The notes beneath the pieces were generated by a model. The model worked only from the letters and a program-made list of their open reading frames with translations. It was not told where the DNA came from and did not search any database. A stretch of 64,000 nt of DNA from Glandiceps talaboti. Its lineage: Eukaryota; Hemichordata; Enteropneusta; Spengelidae. The position numbers and the translations under genes were made by a program. The stretch lies in contig NC_135570.1 in assembly GCF_964340395.1 (NCBI RefSeq), positions 5,790,322-5,854,321 on the forward strand, read 5' to 3'. Of this stretch, positions 24,463 to 39,400 are shown piece by piece (position 1 is the stretch's first letter; every line of letters starts with the position of its first letter).

Positions 24463-27400
24463 GGCAGACAGACAGACATACACACACTTGCATACACCGT
24501 CAGACATCCAGAATAATCCCTAGAGGTCTACTGAACTATTCAGTTGTGTTAATAAAAATCATGCACAAATAAGATTGACCCATTTTCATTTCATGCTTCT
24601 GTTCATACTATCTCCTTGAAACATGACAGCATATCAATTAATAGAACAAGAAGTACTGATTTAGCTTCCTGACAAGAACAGGTGTTACATTCATAGACTT
24701 TGGGTGTGTCCTGTTTATAACTTGTTTGTTGATGACACTTTGTCAAACAGTTGCATAAAACGTGATACTAAGGACTGTCCTGTTAGGGCGTAACTCCTAA
24801 AAAATAAATACTTTGCGGTGTTTTTTGCTAAGGTCTGGAAACTCTGGTGATGGGGAGAGGGTATTAAATTCAGATAAAGCTGGCATAGTTTCCAATACAT
24901 TGGAACGTTTTAATACTCTACTATTAAAGTCAATGGTATTTGACTGAGCTGACAGGGCGGTAACTCCTCAAAATAGACACCAGTGTGGGAAGTTTGGTAA
25001 AAAGGAGCAGGTATTAAATTTGAGTGGCATTTACATATAAGTAGCATAGTAATAGATTAAAATTGTGACTGCAATGGGGCGCTGTTCTTAAGGTGGATAT
25101 ATTGCATATCGGATATATGTGTACAGCTACACAAATACATTTACCCATAGGTGATGTAATACTTTTCAGAGTGGACGATATTACAAGTAAATCATTACAT
25201 GTAACAAAGTAGTTTATTAAAATAAAATATTCAAGTTGCAGCAAAAGGAGCTTTAATATACCCATTTCAATTATGCTGAATATGGCATGACCAGCATCAT
25301 ATATTTCTTGAAGCTGACAGTAAAAAATAGAAGCTATCTACGGCCAGATCAGAGTTACAAATCTGAGCTGGTATTAAAAGTGGTAACACCACAAGTGCAT
25401 ATCTAAACAAAAATGATTGCTTAAAGCCTAAAGGGATATGTTTCAATCCCGGGTCTTCACATTAGTGTTATCTTTAATAAGGACTACCTGGTATCATTCT
25501 ATTGTTCTGGATCAACGTTTTCTTTAGCTCTGTCAAGCAACCATATTTCACACCAAGATTTTAATCCTAATTTGAAGAAGGCCTTTAATACAAATGGAAC
25601 ATGGTATCTTTCACATTTCAACTACCATTTCTGGAGCTCTATGAGTGTTAGAACTAGAAGTACTATGAACTGAAAGCACCACTAAGATGTACTCACACTT
25701 TTTTTAAGATGTTAAGATAAAAGACATTGAAAAAGAAAGGGTTGCCATATGATATTCAAACAATTCCATGATAAGGCAAAATAAAAAAAGTTGGGTGTTT
25801 CGATAGTCCAATCGACCCTTAGTTTAAGCCACTGACCTTAACATTTCAAAAAGAAAAAAAATTCTTTGTTTTCTTGACCTTCAAGCACATGTGTTTTCTT
25901 TAATAATGCGTGTGTGTATTCTGACCATCGTTTTCTTTAGTTTTGGGTTGAAACAATATTTGTCAAAAATAAAAAAAAACAATTAAAAAGATAAAATAAA
26001 ATAAAATTCCAACCTACCTACCATATTTTTTTAGGACATGTTGTAAGAAACACACAGTTATTTTTTTTGGCCTAATTCAGTACGACTTTTTTCAAACTTG
26101 GCCAATCATAACGTCATGCTAATAAAAAGTGGACTGCACCATTTTCTTTTCAGGTGTTGAATCCATTGTAAAGTTTTCTATGTGATAAAATCTTGGCTGT
26201 ACTGTTTAGCACAATACGCTAACTTTAAAGAGGATTGTAAATCGTAAACTTTGGATATCTTTAGTAAACTTTGAGTTTATGTCGCTCACATTATGTGCCA
26301 TTACCGAGAATCACTAAGTTGAAACTTACTCCTCATTCATTCATTGTTCAGTGGCCACCCTTGTCTTGTGGGAGTCCGCAACCATAGATATTATAACACA
26401 ATATGAATAATTATGATTGTTGTTTTAAGGTAAATTAAACAATGGTGTTTCCTTTAAATGATAGAAAATGGAATGCTGAATCAGGAAAAAATAATCTGAC
26501 GCAATAAACAAAGACATTGACCCTTAGGTCACTTTATCCTCTTTGTCCTTTGTATATTTATTTTTTTAATAAGGTGTGTCTACGCCTTGACAAACACTGG
26601 ACACTCATTGAAACTTCCCTTACATACATTTGAATGTACAATGTACGTGTAAAGTGTAAATGGCTGAGGACAAATACCCAAGGAGTTGCCTATTCACTGA
26701 GTTATACACTGTGATCTTGCAAGTACAATGGAGACTGGACAAATACATATCCACCCAGTAACAACACAGAGACACGCACAGAAGTACACTGTAGAAAAAA
26801 ATGTTATCATCCAGTAACAACAGGCACACACACACACAGCACACAAAAGTACACTGTCAGAAAATATGTTGAATAGATTGACAACAGTTCTGCATTATGT
26901 CTCTATTGTCAGACTGTGTTGACAGTTACTGGGCCATGTTTGGTTTTCGGTGTTCAAAAGAAATTACTGTTAATTTAGTATTATGTATTAAAGACTGTCT
27001 ATCTTAATTATACCTGATTACAAAACCGTGAGAGTTGTCTACCAGTTTTGCACTGTACTGATCTTAATTGAAGCCTTTTTCTGGAAAACATCCGTTGGAG
27101 AACAATAGTGTCACTGTGTTAAAGGCTCGGTTGACATTAGTGTTAAATTCTAGGTGTAAAAAACAGGTGTCTGGCAGAGATATAGAAAAAGTTGGTCTAG
27201 AACAAAAGAATAATCCTATGTAATCCTTATGACCCCCACTATTGAGATAACACTACTAAAAGAACTTGGGATTGATGATTGATGATTGATGAAGAAACCC
27301 AAATTAAAAGAAGGGTCAACAGCTATTGACCCGGGGGGCATATCACCAATATTGCTTCCCAACAAAATCTAACCTTGATACCAGCTAGGGTGAATCACCT

Positions 27401-30400
27401 TGACAAAACAGTCACGTGGCTAACTGGCTTTAAAGTTAGTCTTTTTATATAATTACCACACAACATAATCAAGTTTGAACCTGCCTTGGAAGATACTTCC
27501 AATAACTAAAAACCTGATCTAACAACCCATAGTTGGTTATCTGGTAAAAGACATACCATACACTTGATATAATATTGACGGGGATGAGGAGTTCCCTTCC
27601 CCATTTTGACCCTCAAGCCTTTAATAAAGTCACATACCTATACATTCACTGAATGATGTGGCACCATCTCTGTTAGTTGAAGTCCCAGTAGGGCATGCTA
27701 GACATGTAAATTTACCACTTTCATCTTGGTACATACCAAGAGGACATGAAGTACAATGACCATCTTTGTAGAATGTTCCTTCATGACATTTATCTGCAAG
27801 AAATTATATCATTACAAAACATGTGCATGCAAAAACAATAATAAGTGAAATGCTAAAATTTTTACAGAAATATGAACCCAAAAGGATGAAGTTTTTGTTG
27901 TTGACAATCTTAATGCTGCACTGTATGTGAAGCAACTGGGATCATTTTTTTCGACAAGACAACCAACAATAGATTCACTGAAAATTGTTAAAATACCAAT
28001 AATCAGACACTGTACATGTTAAATAGTAACAGATTCTGTCAATACGTAGTACAGTAACAGGTTGAAATTGTGATTGCAGTCACTGTGGGAGTACTGATTT
28101 AAGGGTTGGACTCAAAAATCCATTTCATTGTTTTATTGTACCATAGTATACAATGGCTATGCATGCTTTCTACAACATTACAATTTGTGTTCTGGTATTG
28201 TTAGAACTGTAGGTAGTTCCTGTACATTTTTGATACATAAGATAAATTATGTTATCGGATTGTTTATAGGTTATTTCCAAGTACGTGGTTTGCATAAAGT
28301 CAATTTCTAGTGGTGGTTAAGTATATACATCTGAGTAAGTAGAATACTGTGAGTACCTTTTAACAAAAATTAATTGCATCCCCAAAACACTTAAACTCAG
28401 ATGTGCCCTTTATAGCTTTATTTGACACCCCAATATCCTTGATATGGTTTTATGTAGTGTGTATGGCATATACGTCATAATACCACTAGTGAGCCAGTCT
28501 CCAGTGCAAGTAATCACCAGAACGTATGTCATAATACCACTAGTATGCGCAAACTACAGTGCAAGAAATCACCAGTACGTATCTCATAATACCACTAGTG
28601 TGTGCTCATTACAGTGCAAGTAATCACAAGTACGTATGCCATAATACCACTAGTGTTCGCACACTACAGTGAAAGTAATCACCAGTACATGTCATTATAA
28701 ATGCCACTAGTGTATGCACACTAGCTCCAGTGCAAGTAATCACCAGTACGTATTTCATAATACCAAATGTACAGGAACTACCTACTGTGCAATCAACACT
28801 TCTTACAATACCAGAACACAAATTGTAATGTCATAGAAGTATAGCCATTGAATAATATGGTACAATAAAACAATCAAATGGATTTTTGAGTCCAACCCTG
28901 AAATCAGCACTCCAAATGCAATCACAATTTCAAGATGTTACAGTACTTCTTAAGGATTGAATGTGCTTCAGAAATAAACTCTTTAAAATTTAGCTTCTGT
29001 TTTGTCTTTTTTTAAAGGAACCTCAAACATATTTTCAGTGAAAATCAATGACAAAAAAATCTTGGAACACATATGAGTTTTGGAAACAGAGATCTAAATG
29101 ATATCAAACAATTTTTCATTTTAGATTCCAATATGGTCACCTGATACTGTGTTATGGGAAAGTAAAAGATTGACAATTTCCTTGAAAACAAGATGGTGAA
29201 ACCCCAAATTTCTTTAATTTATAGTTTTAAAAGGCCCAGGATCAAGCTTCTATATGGCAAAGTTTCGAGAAAATTGAAGAACTTGATGATTTGGAAAGTT
29301 CATCCCTGAGATGCATTTTATGTAAAAACAAATTATGACAAATGCAACTTACCTAGACACATAGATTGCGATGTGGCACCTTTACCCCTTGTTGTCTTTC
29401 CAACGCTACATGGTATACATTCAGTTTGGCCTTGGCTCTCTTGATATTCCCCAACACTACACTTCTTACATGTATCCCTAGTCACATCATGGAACTCTCC
29501 TTGGGGGCAATACACTGGAAAAAAAAAGAGTCAAAACTTAACTGACTCTCAGGGTACATTGCATTGATCTAGGCTACTCAATTTGCTATTTCTTATGATT
29601 GACCCAATCATATATTTCTTAAATCTGACCAAAATGTCCAAACAAAATCACTGTACTCTTTGATTAGGCCAAGTACATTGACTGTGGTTAACATTTGATT
29701 TACTGATACTGATACAACATTATTAATATTGATAAAATTGTGAAAATTTACAAATTATTTCTATCATTACAATGACAACAGACAAATAACACAAGCGACT
29801 GCTGCCAGTGTAGATGAACACTTGATAATTACTTACCACACAGACATATTACATGTATACTGAACTTGTCCAAGTGAACACTTGATAACTACTTACAACA
29901 CTGCCAATTAAACTGTACTCGTCCAAGTGAACACTTGATAACTACTTACCACACAGACCATTATACTGAACTTGTCCAAGTGAACACTTGATAACTACTT
30001 ACCACACAGACCATTATACTGAACTTGTCCGAGTGAACACTTGATAACTACTTACCACACAGACCATTATACTGAACTTGTCCAAGTGAACACTTGATAA
30101 CTACTTACCACACAGACCATTATACTGAACTTGTCCAAGTGAACACTTGATAACTACTTACCACACAGACCATTATACTGAACTTGTCCAAGTGAACACT
30201 TGATAACTACTTACCACACAGACCATTATACTGAACTTGTCCAAGTGAACACTTGATAACTACTTCATACTCAAAGCTTTCATAATCTGCAGAATTGTCA
30301 TCAATATCCATGGTACCATTATATACAGCCTCATCTAACATATCACCAATATTCTGATCACCTATATCAGTTGTCCTGGAATGAAAGAAGGAAAATAACT

Positions 30401-33400
30401 GATTAACTAGTAAAGTAATAGCCAAGCTAGGGAGTTACTATCAGCCAATGTGTTAAAATAAGGGAAAGACTCCCTAGCATACTAATGAGTTTCCTTTACC
30501 ATGAGTGGCCATTAGTTTGTACCTGTGCTGAAAGAAGGAACTATAGATTATGATAATGGTTTACAACTGGTGTCATCAGACCATAGATCAACGGAACCTG
30601 TTACAAACATTGAAAGTAAACAAAACGCTGCTAGTGATGCTCCCGAGGCTGTGAGAGCATCGAGGGGAGTCTGTACTCCTTTATCTATGCTTAATGTACA
30701 CATAAACAAGCATTATTTTTACATTTATCCTGTCCATTAAAAGTGTAAATGCTGTTAAAATACATAAAGATTACATACACACTGAGGAAAGTGAAATCAA
30801 TGGTAGCAATTTGGCTTCTCTTCCGCCTTCTATTTGTTGTCCCACATGTGACTCTAAGAGTAGAGAAATCACACACAATGGCACCACACACTTCATGGTT
30901 TAATACACCATTAAAGTGATTGATTTTTTCTTTGAAAGCATCCACTAATTCTTGATTAGCTCCATTAGAATCACATGTAGCTACAGTGTAGCTCAGGGTT
31001 CCAGATACTTGTATACCAGGTGTCTCTGCATCTATTGATAAGAATAAACAAAATACTTGATGCCAATGTTTTATATACATATTGCCCATATTGTGTGCAA
31101 GTGTAGTGCTCATACTCTTGGTACAGCCCTAACAACACAATGCCCCTTTATAATTATTCGATGGCTTTGGGTGAATACTGTCTATTGGAGCCTCTGGAGG
31201 TGCATAGGATTATGGGAGATTTCGTCTTAGCTTGTAAATGCTATTAAACGTACGATGTATCAAGATCAGTGAGACTGATCACAAGGTTTCATGTTGAAAT
31301 AGACACAAACAGACTGACAGCTACCTGGTCTTTACAGGACTTGGGCTGGAGTATACATTCAAGTGCTTTGTCATGTATTTCTTACTGTTGTTGTTTTAAG
31401 GCCAGGGATTCAATCCCAAGTCCTTGCGTCAATGTTATTGAATCAATGGCACTATTAGGATTACATAAAACCATTCTGTTGTTCTAGACCCACTTTTTCT
31501 AAAGTTCTTCCATGCAAATGTTTGATTCCTTGTCTGATATTGGACCTTAAGGATTCATCCATACCTGCACATCCTGGGAAAGTAAAGACTTCATCTGGAC
31601 TACGTGCATCCCATACACCTTCCCTACCACATACATAGTAAGGTGCTGGCTGGGCTGTGAAATAGTAGCCTTCATTACAGGCAATGTTACAGAACTGTCC
31701 ATGCTGCCACACACCACAGGTTTTACTACCTTGTACAGGGGCTGCTGGGTCTTCACAGGCATGTGCTGAAGTAGGGTAAAAAAGACATACACAGCTATTG
31801 TGAATAACAGTTAGGTATAAAAAACAATGCCCGTTAAAGATAAAGAAAAAGTTGGTCCAAAAGAAAGAATGATCCTATGTAATCCTTATAGTGGCTTCTG
31901 ATAAGATAACAATAATGTTAGAACCTGGGATTGAGTCATGGGCCTTTAAAGACCTATAATTCAACCCCAGGTTGTCATATTAGTATTATCTTATTAGTAG
32001 CACCATAAGGATTACATAGGATACTCTTTTTCCCAGGCCTGACATCTTCTATAGCTCTACCAGGCAAATGTTTTTATCTCACCTAAAGTTCAATCTTACA
32101 AACATTTTTGCACTGAATCTATGGTTGGAATATGCTAATTATTTGACCTGACCTATTGACCTCTCCCTAACACTTTTTGTAGTTTATAACCTTCACATTC
32201 AATTGATCTGAAGTCATCAAAGATTCAAGCTATCATTACATATGTACCAGAGATTACTTGCACTGGTGTGTGTGCATACTTGTGGTATTTTCACTGCAGC
32301 GCAATACCGTATACATCATTGCATACCTTCATACAAATGATACACAAATAAGGATGTGATAGTTTGCTACACATGAAATTGTATGATGATTTTTACGATT
32401 TTTATGGAAATTGCCATTTCAGATAAACATATGCAATAATAACAGAACCCCATGACATATGAGTTTCAGTGTGGAGTACTTATTTGCACACATGCTTGCA
32501 GTGGTTTCTGCTGCCCTTTCAATCGCTACATTCATGAAAGTATGGATGCAGAGAACACTGCAAGCACTAGTGCAAATATCACGAGTACGCCACACTTGCA
32601 CTTATGTGTCATCGGAGTTCTGTCATAGTAATCAAAGGTTGAGTTTGCAAGCCATCAGACTTTCATTCAGTCTAAGGTCATAAGATGGCTGACAAATCCA
32701 CAATTGCAGAAAAAATGTCAACCAAAACTTATAGTGTTGTAACTGTAATTTATAAAGACTAAATTTTGTAAATCAAAGTTGACAATACTGATACTTACGG
32801 AGTACATAGACCATGAAAGTACACACAGCATGATTACCATCATCATCATAAGCAACACAAGAACTCTCATAGACTCCATAAGCAAGCACAGTACTAGATG
32901 GTATAGTGCAAGTAATATCAGTAACATTGACATTGTCAACAAACTGAGGTTCATTATAGATGACCTGGACTAGGTGATTGTCTGGATCGATGACTTGGAT
33001 CGTGTCTGGACAAGTGCCAGGAACTAGTTCTGGAGGTGTGACATCTGTAAAGAAAATAGTCTTCATCAAATTTGACATATGCCTCAACATTTCAACTTAA
33101 TAATTCATATTGCAAATTTTGTACTACAAATATGGCTGCCTATCATTACAACAAGTTTTTGAAACAAAGTGATGTGCATATGTAGATGCACTGGTGGACA
33201 CACAGGGCTAAATGTACCTAGCCCCTCCCCCACCCTATGATTTCCTCTGTTGGGTTAAAAACACACAAAAGTGTAATAACACCAAAAACTACAACATCAT
33301 AGTCACGTAATATAAAAATATAATTATACAATCATGAATATATACATGAATCAGAACGCACCTTGTCAGTGAGACCTAAAGCACACACGCGTAACTACAG

Positions 33401-36400
33401 TATAGACGCGACTGCAGTAGCCAACTAGCACAGCCAATACATCGGGAGGAGCACAACACATCCAAAAGAAAGGACAGCAGATCCATTGGAGTGATGTTAA
33501 GTCCTAGATAGAAAGTCTAACTAGCAGAAGCGTGGTATCAAGGAGGCTATTTGCATCAAGAGCGGCCCTAACAGCCTGAACAGAGATGTGGTACGGTACT
33601 TTCTCCCTAAGATCTACGGGAGCATTCTCCATGATCACGAACAGTGCCATCTATCATGAATGAACAAGACTGACTGTTTGCTGTCGAAAGCGCTCAGCTT
33701 ACCAAAAGCATGAATGGGAGAATATCAAAAAATGCATTAAGTGGATGTTATTGTTAACAGCAATCACACAAGTGCCTTGCACAGTACTGCATGATCAGTA
33801 TGGTTGGAGAAAGCAAGAGTAGGCAGGCCCACAATTTTAGCAGCAGTGAAAGAAATTTTCACAAGTTTGTTTCGATTGATGACAGAGAACAGAGGGAAAT
33901 AACAAATGTCATAAGTTTAATAATGCTATGATTGACTAATAGAAGCCATTTAGCATCTACATTGAAAGAGCGCAACGGGCGAATCACGTGTAAACACTGT
34001 TGGCACTTCTTTTGGACAGCTGTAGTATGAAGTGTAAATGAGAGTTTATTATCAAGGGTCAAACCAAGATAAAATTGTCACCTGTTTAACAGGCTCACCA
34101 TTAATCACAGTGGGGCTATTAGGCACAGCACTAGTGTTTTGATGAAAGTCATGATCATCTCTTTAGTTTTATACACATTTAACTCCAAGAAGTTTGTAGT
34201 ACACCACTCAGAAGAATGTGTGACTGGATTTCTATACCCATTCACAGAGTCTGCATTATTCATGAGAATAAGCATGGCAGCAGCATCAGAAAATTTAAAA
34301 AGCAAACTACTAGGATCAATGCTTTGGAAATCATTTGTGTACATAATATATAAAAAAGTTCTTACCTATCTCATCAAATTGGCAAGCATTTCCCTGGTAG
34401 AAAACTCTAGGAGGACATTCACTGCTATCTCCACACAGCGATGGCTCTACAACATATGTACAACCAGCAGAATCTGCTCGGAAGTCCAACCAGCGTACCA
34501 CATGTCCAATACTACCAACTGTACAACTACCAGCAAGTTGTGAAATATCATTGGCCGTCCACAATGTGTCATCGATATTGAACTGACTGATTTCACCATG
34601 GAATGCTTTGCTATCATCTATAGACTGGTATTGACCACCAAGGACTACCTTCACACTGGTGTGAGAGAGAGAAAACACAATCAATCCTTTAGCAATCAAA
34701 AGACACATCTTCATAGAAGACACAGACCCCCTCAAATACTTCATTTTAATAGTCACCCTCATATCATAATATTTCTCCTCTAAGTAACGAAACGATGGCA
34801 TGAAATTGGTAGCAACAAATAAATACTACAAAGTGTTTGTGACATGCAACAAATGTCTTAACTTTGACCATCAACCCTGTAGGTCAGTGCTCAAGGTCTT
34901 AAAAGAAAGCTTACCCTTAATAATATGGGGGAAGACATTTGAATTCACTCTCTATGTATGTTTTTGAGTTATGCAGTAAATCATGATTGCTCTCTACAAA
35001 TATGGCTGCCATTTAGTCAACAGTGTAATTTCTATTGTTCTGTATATGTACCTAAGGCCTAACAAAAAAAAATTGTATGATTCCAATTACGCTCAATTTT
35101 AGAATAGGTGGGGTAGGTAGACTTTCGATTTTATTTTTTTTTCATATGTGAGTGTCTCGTTTTTGTTTTCTGTTGTTCTCTGTGTTACTGGTTTCTTCTC
35201 ATCAGATGTACAGCCATTATAGATTGGAAGAACTGTTTTATATTGTCTTTTTATATTAAAGTTTCCACATCCACTATTTCGTGAGAGACTTCACAATTTT
35301 CGCGATTTTTATTATTCTTTTTTCGAATACTTAAAAATAGTTTAGGGTTGGCGTGAAAAACTAGGTGGGGTCTGGTAACCGGGACCAAACAATTGGTTTT
35401 TTTTCTAGGCTTATAAAAAAAAAAATAGTTTGAATAATAATGAATGTACAACTTACAATGGAGGTGTTTGATCTCCTGGTTTAACATCAAGATTTGATTG
35501 GTAGACATTACTTCCATCTATGTACCAATTAACAATATTGGTGTCTGTGGCCCAAGTCACTGCTACATGATGCCATAATGTACTTTGAAGAACTGTGAAC
35601 TCAGGAGATGAAGGTAGGCTGAGAAGAACTTCAAACTTAGATCTGTAATATATTGAAAGAGGAAATCGTGACTAAAGGTTGATCGCATGATATCACACAA
35701 GCTCAATAAATGAACTTGTTCAATCATGGGGGCAGGGGGTCTGGCATCAATGCAATACACAATATTTGCAATGTCTTTATTTACACACTTCTGACCAAAC
35801 TTAGAAACTTTCACACTTTCACTTGAACAATAATAATAGGTTCTGTATTTACTATTGAGATGTTGATTTAAATTTACTGCTAATATGACATACAGTGCCG
35901 TATTTTGGGTAGTATTTTGATGTGTTTACCATCATGATTTTCCATTGCATTGATCATGGTGGTGTGACCACCACAATTTTCGTCATGGTTTACATCATAT
36001 ATAAACGGATCGATGACGCATGTTCATTTAGGGGGAGGGAGGATTTGTCTTCAACAAATGAAGTTTGTGTTAATATTGATGTTTATGATATCTTTCTTAC
36101 CCATCCTGTGATGTCAATAACTGGAATGGTTGTCCTTCGCCATTAAGGGTAGCATATCGAATCCAAAACATGAGTGTGAAAGCCGACTTTCCAAAGTCAA
36201 GTACTCCTGTACCAATCATTGCATTATTAGTACTACACAGATACACATCAAAGTCCTCTGATTTCTCTACAGGTACATATGAAAAGAAAAATGTAAAACT
36301 ACAACTGACATAGAGATAATATGTTTGCATTTAGGTTTCAGAAATATGGTCAGATTTTTTATCAACATTTGTCAAGGCTCAAGAATTTTTTTATCACTAA

Positions 36401-39400
36401 ATATAAATAATGTGTTTCAGAAACAAAAGTCCTGCATTTTTCTTGTTACTTAGTTATTTTTGTTACACTGATAGTTAAAACCAAGTAAACAAATGAGGTC
36501 ATAATGATATTAAACACAAAATGGCCACCAAATTCTATAAGGGGAAAAGTAAAAGTTTGTTGACTCCTTGTTGAAAATAATTTCTTTTATTATTTCAACA
36601 GAGCAAGGAACAAGTTTTCCTATGGCAAAAATTTGTATAATTTTGGTTTTCAGGCAAATTGGCTGATTAGATGCATTTATACATCAAAGTCAGGTCTGGC
36701 CAAATGCTTGCTTCAAGTTTTCTAATACAGTACTGACAACAAGAGAAAAGTAAAAAAACAAAACAATACAGACATACAGATGAACACACAGGATCATTAA
36801 AAAAACAACTTCTAGACTGAGTACACAAATTGTACTTACCCTTTTCACATTGGATTCCTTCATAGAATGGGGTACAACTACAGGTAAACTCATCTAGACC
36901 ATCTAAACATACAGCACCATTCATACATGGATTACTTGCACAGTCATTAATGTTGGTTTGACAGTGTTCATCACTATACCCTGGAACACAGTGGCATTTG
37001 TAACTGCCCATAGAATTAATACATACACCACCATTCTTACAAGTACCCAGTGATGGTTGGCACTCATCTATATCATTGCCACAGTTTGGCCCTTCATAAC
37101 CTGTGAAAAAGAAAGAAATATATACACTAGGAGTGCTATTCTAAAGCAAAACAAATGATGGCCAGACTTTGGCCACAAGGAGTGCTATTCCAAAGCAAAA
37201 CAAATGATGGCCATACTTTGACCACTAGGAGTGCTATTCCAAAGCAAAACAAATGATGGCCAGACTTTGACTACAAGGAGTGCTATTCTAAAGCAAAACA
37301 AATGATGGCCAGACTTTGACCACTAGGAGTGCTATTCCAAAGCAAAACAAATGATGGCCATACTTTCGCCACTAGGAGTGCTATTCCAAAGCAAAACAAA
37401 TGATGGCCATACTTTGGCCACTAGGAGTGCTATTCTAAAGCAAAACAAATGATGGCCATACTTTGACCACTAGGAGTGCTATTCTAAAGCAAAACAAATG
37501 ATGGTCATACTTTGACCACTAGGAGTGCTATTCCAAAGCAAAAAAAATGATGGCCACAGAAGTTGAGTACTTTGTTTCGAGGCTAAAATAAAAGCCTTAG
37601 TTTGAATTGTTCTACTTTTTAAAATTAATTACAGGACATTGCAGATTACTGTTTACTTTCTGTTTCGTACAGAAACTGCATGCACACACTACACTTTACA
37701 ATAGCAAGATTGAATGCAGTTTCCTACTATGTTTTTTCTAATAAGTGAAATGAGTTTACGTGCCACTATGCAGATATCAGAAGTTCAACACTCATACATC
37801 TGCGTCTATAGTAGCAGTATGTTTAACTGATTCATTCATTCAAACTATGTAGCAAGAAAATGCAATCTTGAAGAGTAGAATGTGTAGTTTCTCATTGGAT
37901 TCTGTATGATTATATCAAACAGGAAGAGTAAACAGTAATCTGCAGGATGCTATATTTTAAGGAATACAGAGTTATGCTATGCATTTTAATGACTGCATCT
38001 TGTCATAATACACAACAAAAACCATAACAGCAACAACAATACCCTGTTGTTCACACCCAAATTTTAATCCCCTAATCTGAATTTGGGCATCCACATACCT
38101 GTTACACAGTCACATGTAAAGTCATTATGTCCATCTACACAAGTAGCACCATTGTGACAGGGATCACCAATACAATCATCTATGCTAACAGTGCAGTCAG
38201 ATGAAGTCCAACCACTGGTACAGCTGTCAAGGTAGACATAAAAACGAGTAGTTTACTTAGATGTTATTCCCCAATATTTTTCTTCATTCAATCAAGGAAA
38301 ATATGAGTGACCTATTGGGGGCTTTGTCACTATGAATTGCTAGGCGAGTAGTGTCAACCTTAGAACATGAGCGTTTTCCAACGGAACGAAGAAAAATATT
38401 GGAGAATAACACATTTTTCGGTATTGCACTGCAGGGAAAATACCACTAGTATGTGGTACATATATGATAATAGCTGTAGAATGGTTTAAATTGTTTGTTG
38501 ATTCAATTGGCAGTATGGTATATATGCAAATTTGCTGTTTATAGCCATAGCACAGTTGTACAATTTGACAAAATTTGCATGCATATTTTTAAAAAATACC
38601 ATATTTACAAAATATCGGAAGTCATAAATTTAAAATACCTGCAAAATTTTCCTCCTATCACATTGGAACAAGTTCCCCCATTTTTGCAAGGCTCTTCTTC
38701 AGTTGAACAGTAATCAAATACTTCAGAGCAGGTGGCACCAATAAACCCATCTGGGCAGGAACAGTCAAAATCATTAGTCAGATCTGTACACTCTCCACCA
38801 TTGGCACATGGGTTTGAAGAACACTCATCAAACTCAAACTAAAAGAATAAAGACACATAAGATGCCACTACAAGTTAGTTTTGCCAGTCAAAATATAAAT
38901 TCAGTGTTTGCTAGAAACAGTTCAATCTATGGTATCCTACCTGTCAATATGTTAACAATATTATGACTTGCACAAAAAAAAGATCACTAGATGATGTTAG
39001 CTCTCAAATTCACTTTTTTTGATTATTTGAATTTTCCTTTCAAAAAACAAACTGTGATATTGGTGTATGTCCCAAATGGCCAAAAAATTACATTACCCAT
39101 GGTAATTATTCACCAATTGGCACCTGTTGTCACATAATTATGTCAATATGATCATAAAATTGAACCATGTTAGAATCTAAAATAAAAATAAAAATAAAAT
39201 AAAGCAAATTTATAATTCGCCCAAGGCCTGTTCTCCGAAGAGCTCCTGGCACAGACACAGAACTACCAACAAAGTGAGGGGATACAGAGGAACAATTGAA
39301 AACATGGAAAGATGTGGAGAGAAGTGTGTAAATGGCCACCGAATACTGTATGTATAACTCTTTTGGAAGATAACAGACTGTCAATTTCCTGCTATAGTGA

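Larger units (their letters stand above)
23450..27637. other. Longest intron of gene A (4.2 kb)
   Basis: No exon recognised between A42 and A43. It holds a MITE (23666), an ACAG microsatellite (24425), an imperfect direct repeat around TAACTCCT (24780 and 24960), D1 copies and a T/A-rich dispersed repeat (25900). A small phase 1-1 exon could be hidden here without disturbing the frame. Confidence 0.6.

Noticed and set aside
29820-30270. CRISPR-like regular array
   Set aside because: Units are contiguous with no unique spacers, and the genome is eukaryotic; it is a splice-site minisatellite.
30782-30783. Earlier donor GTGTGT for exon A39
   Set aside because: It would leave phase 1, but A40 needs phase 2; GTATGT four bases on gives a continuous frame.
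32419-32683. Overlapping 60-74-residue frames on both strands
   Set aside because: They result from an imperfect foldback repeat, with no domain content.
34139-34543. 134-residue plus-strand frame
   Set aside because: Antisense to exon A36 and the LINE fragment, both of which explain the sequence on the minus strand.
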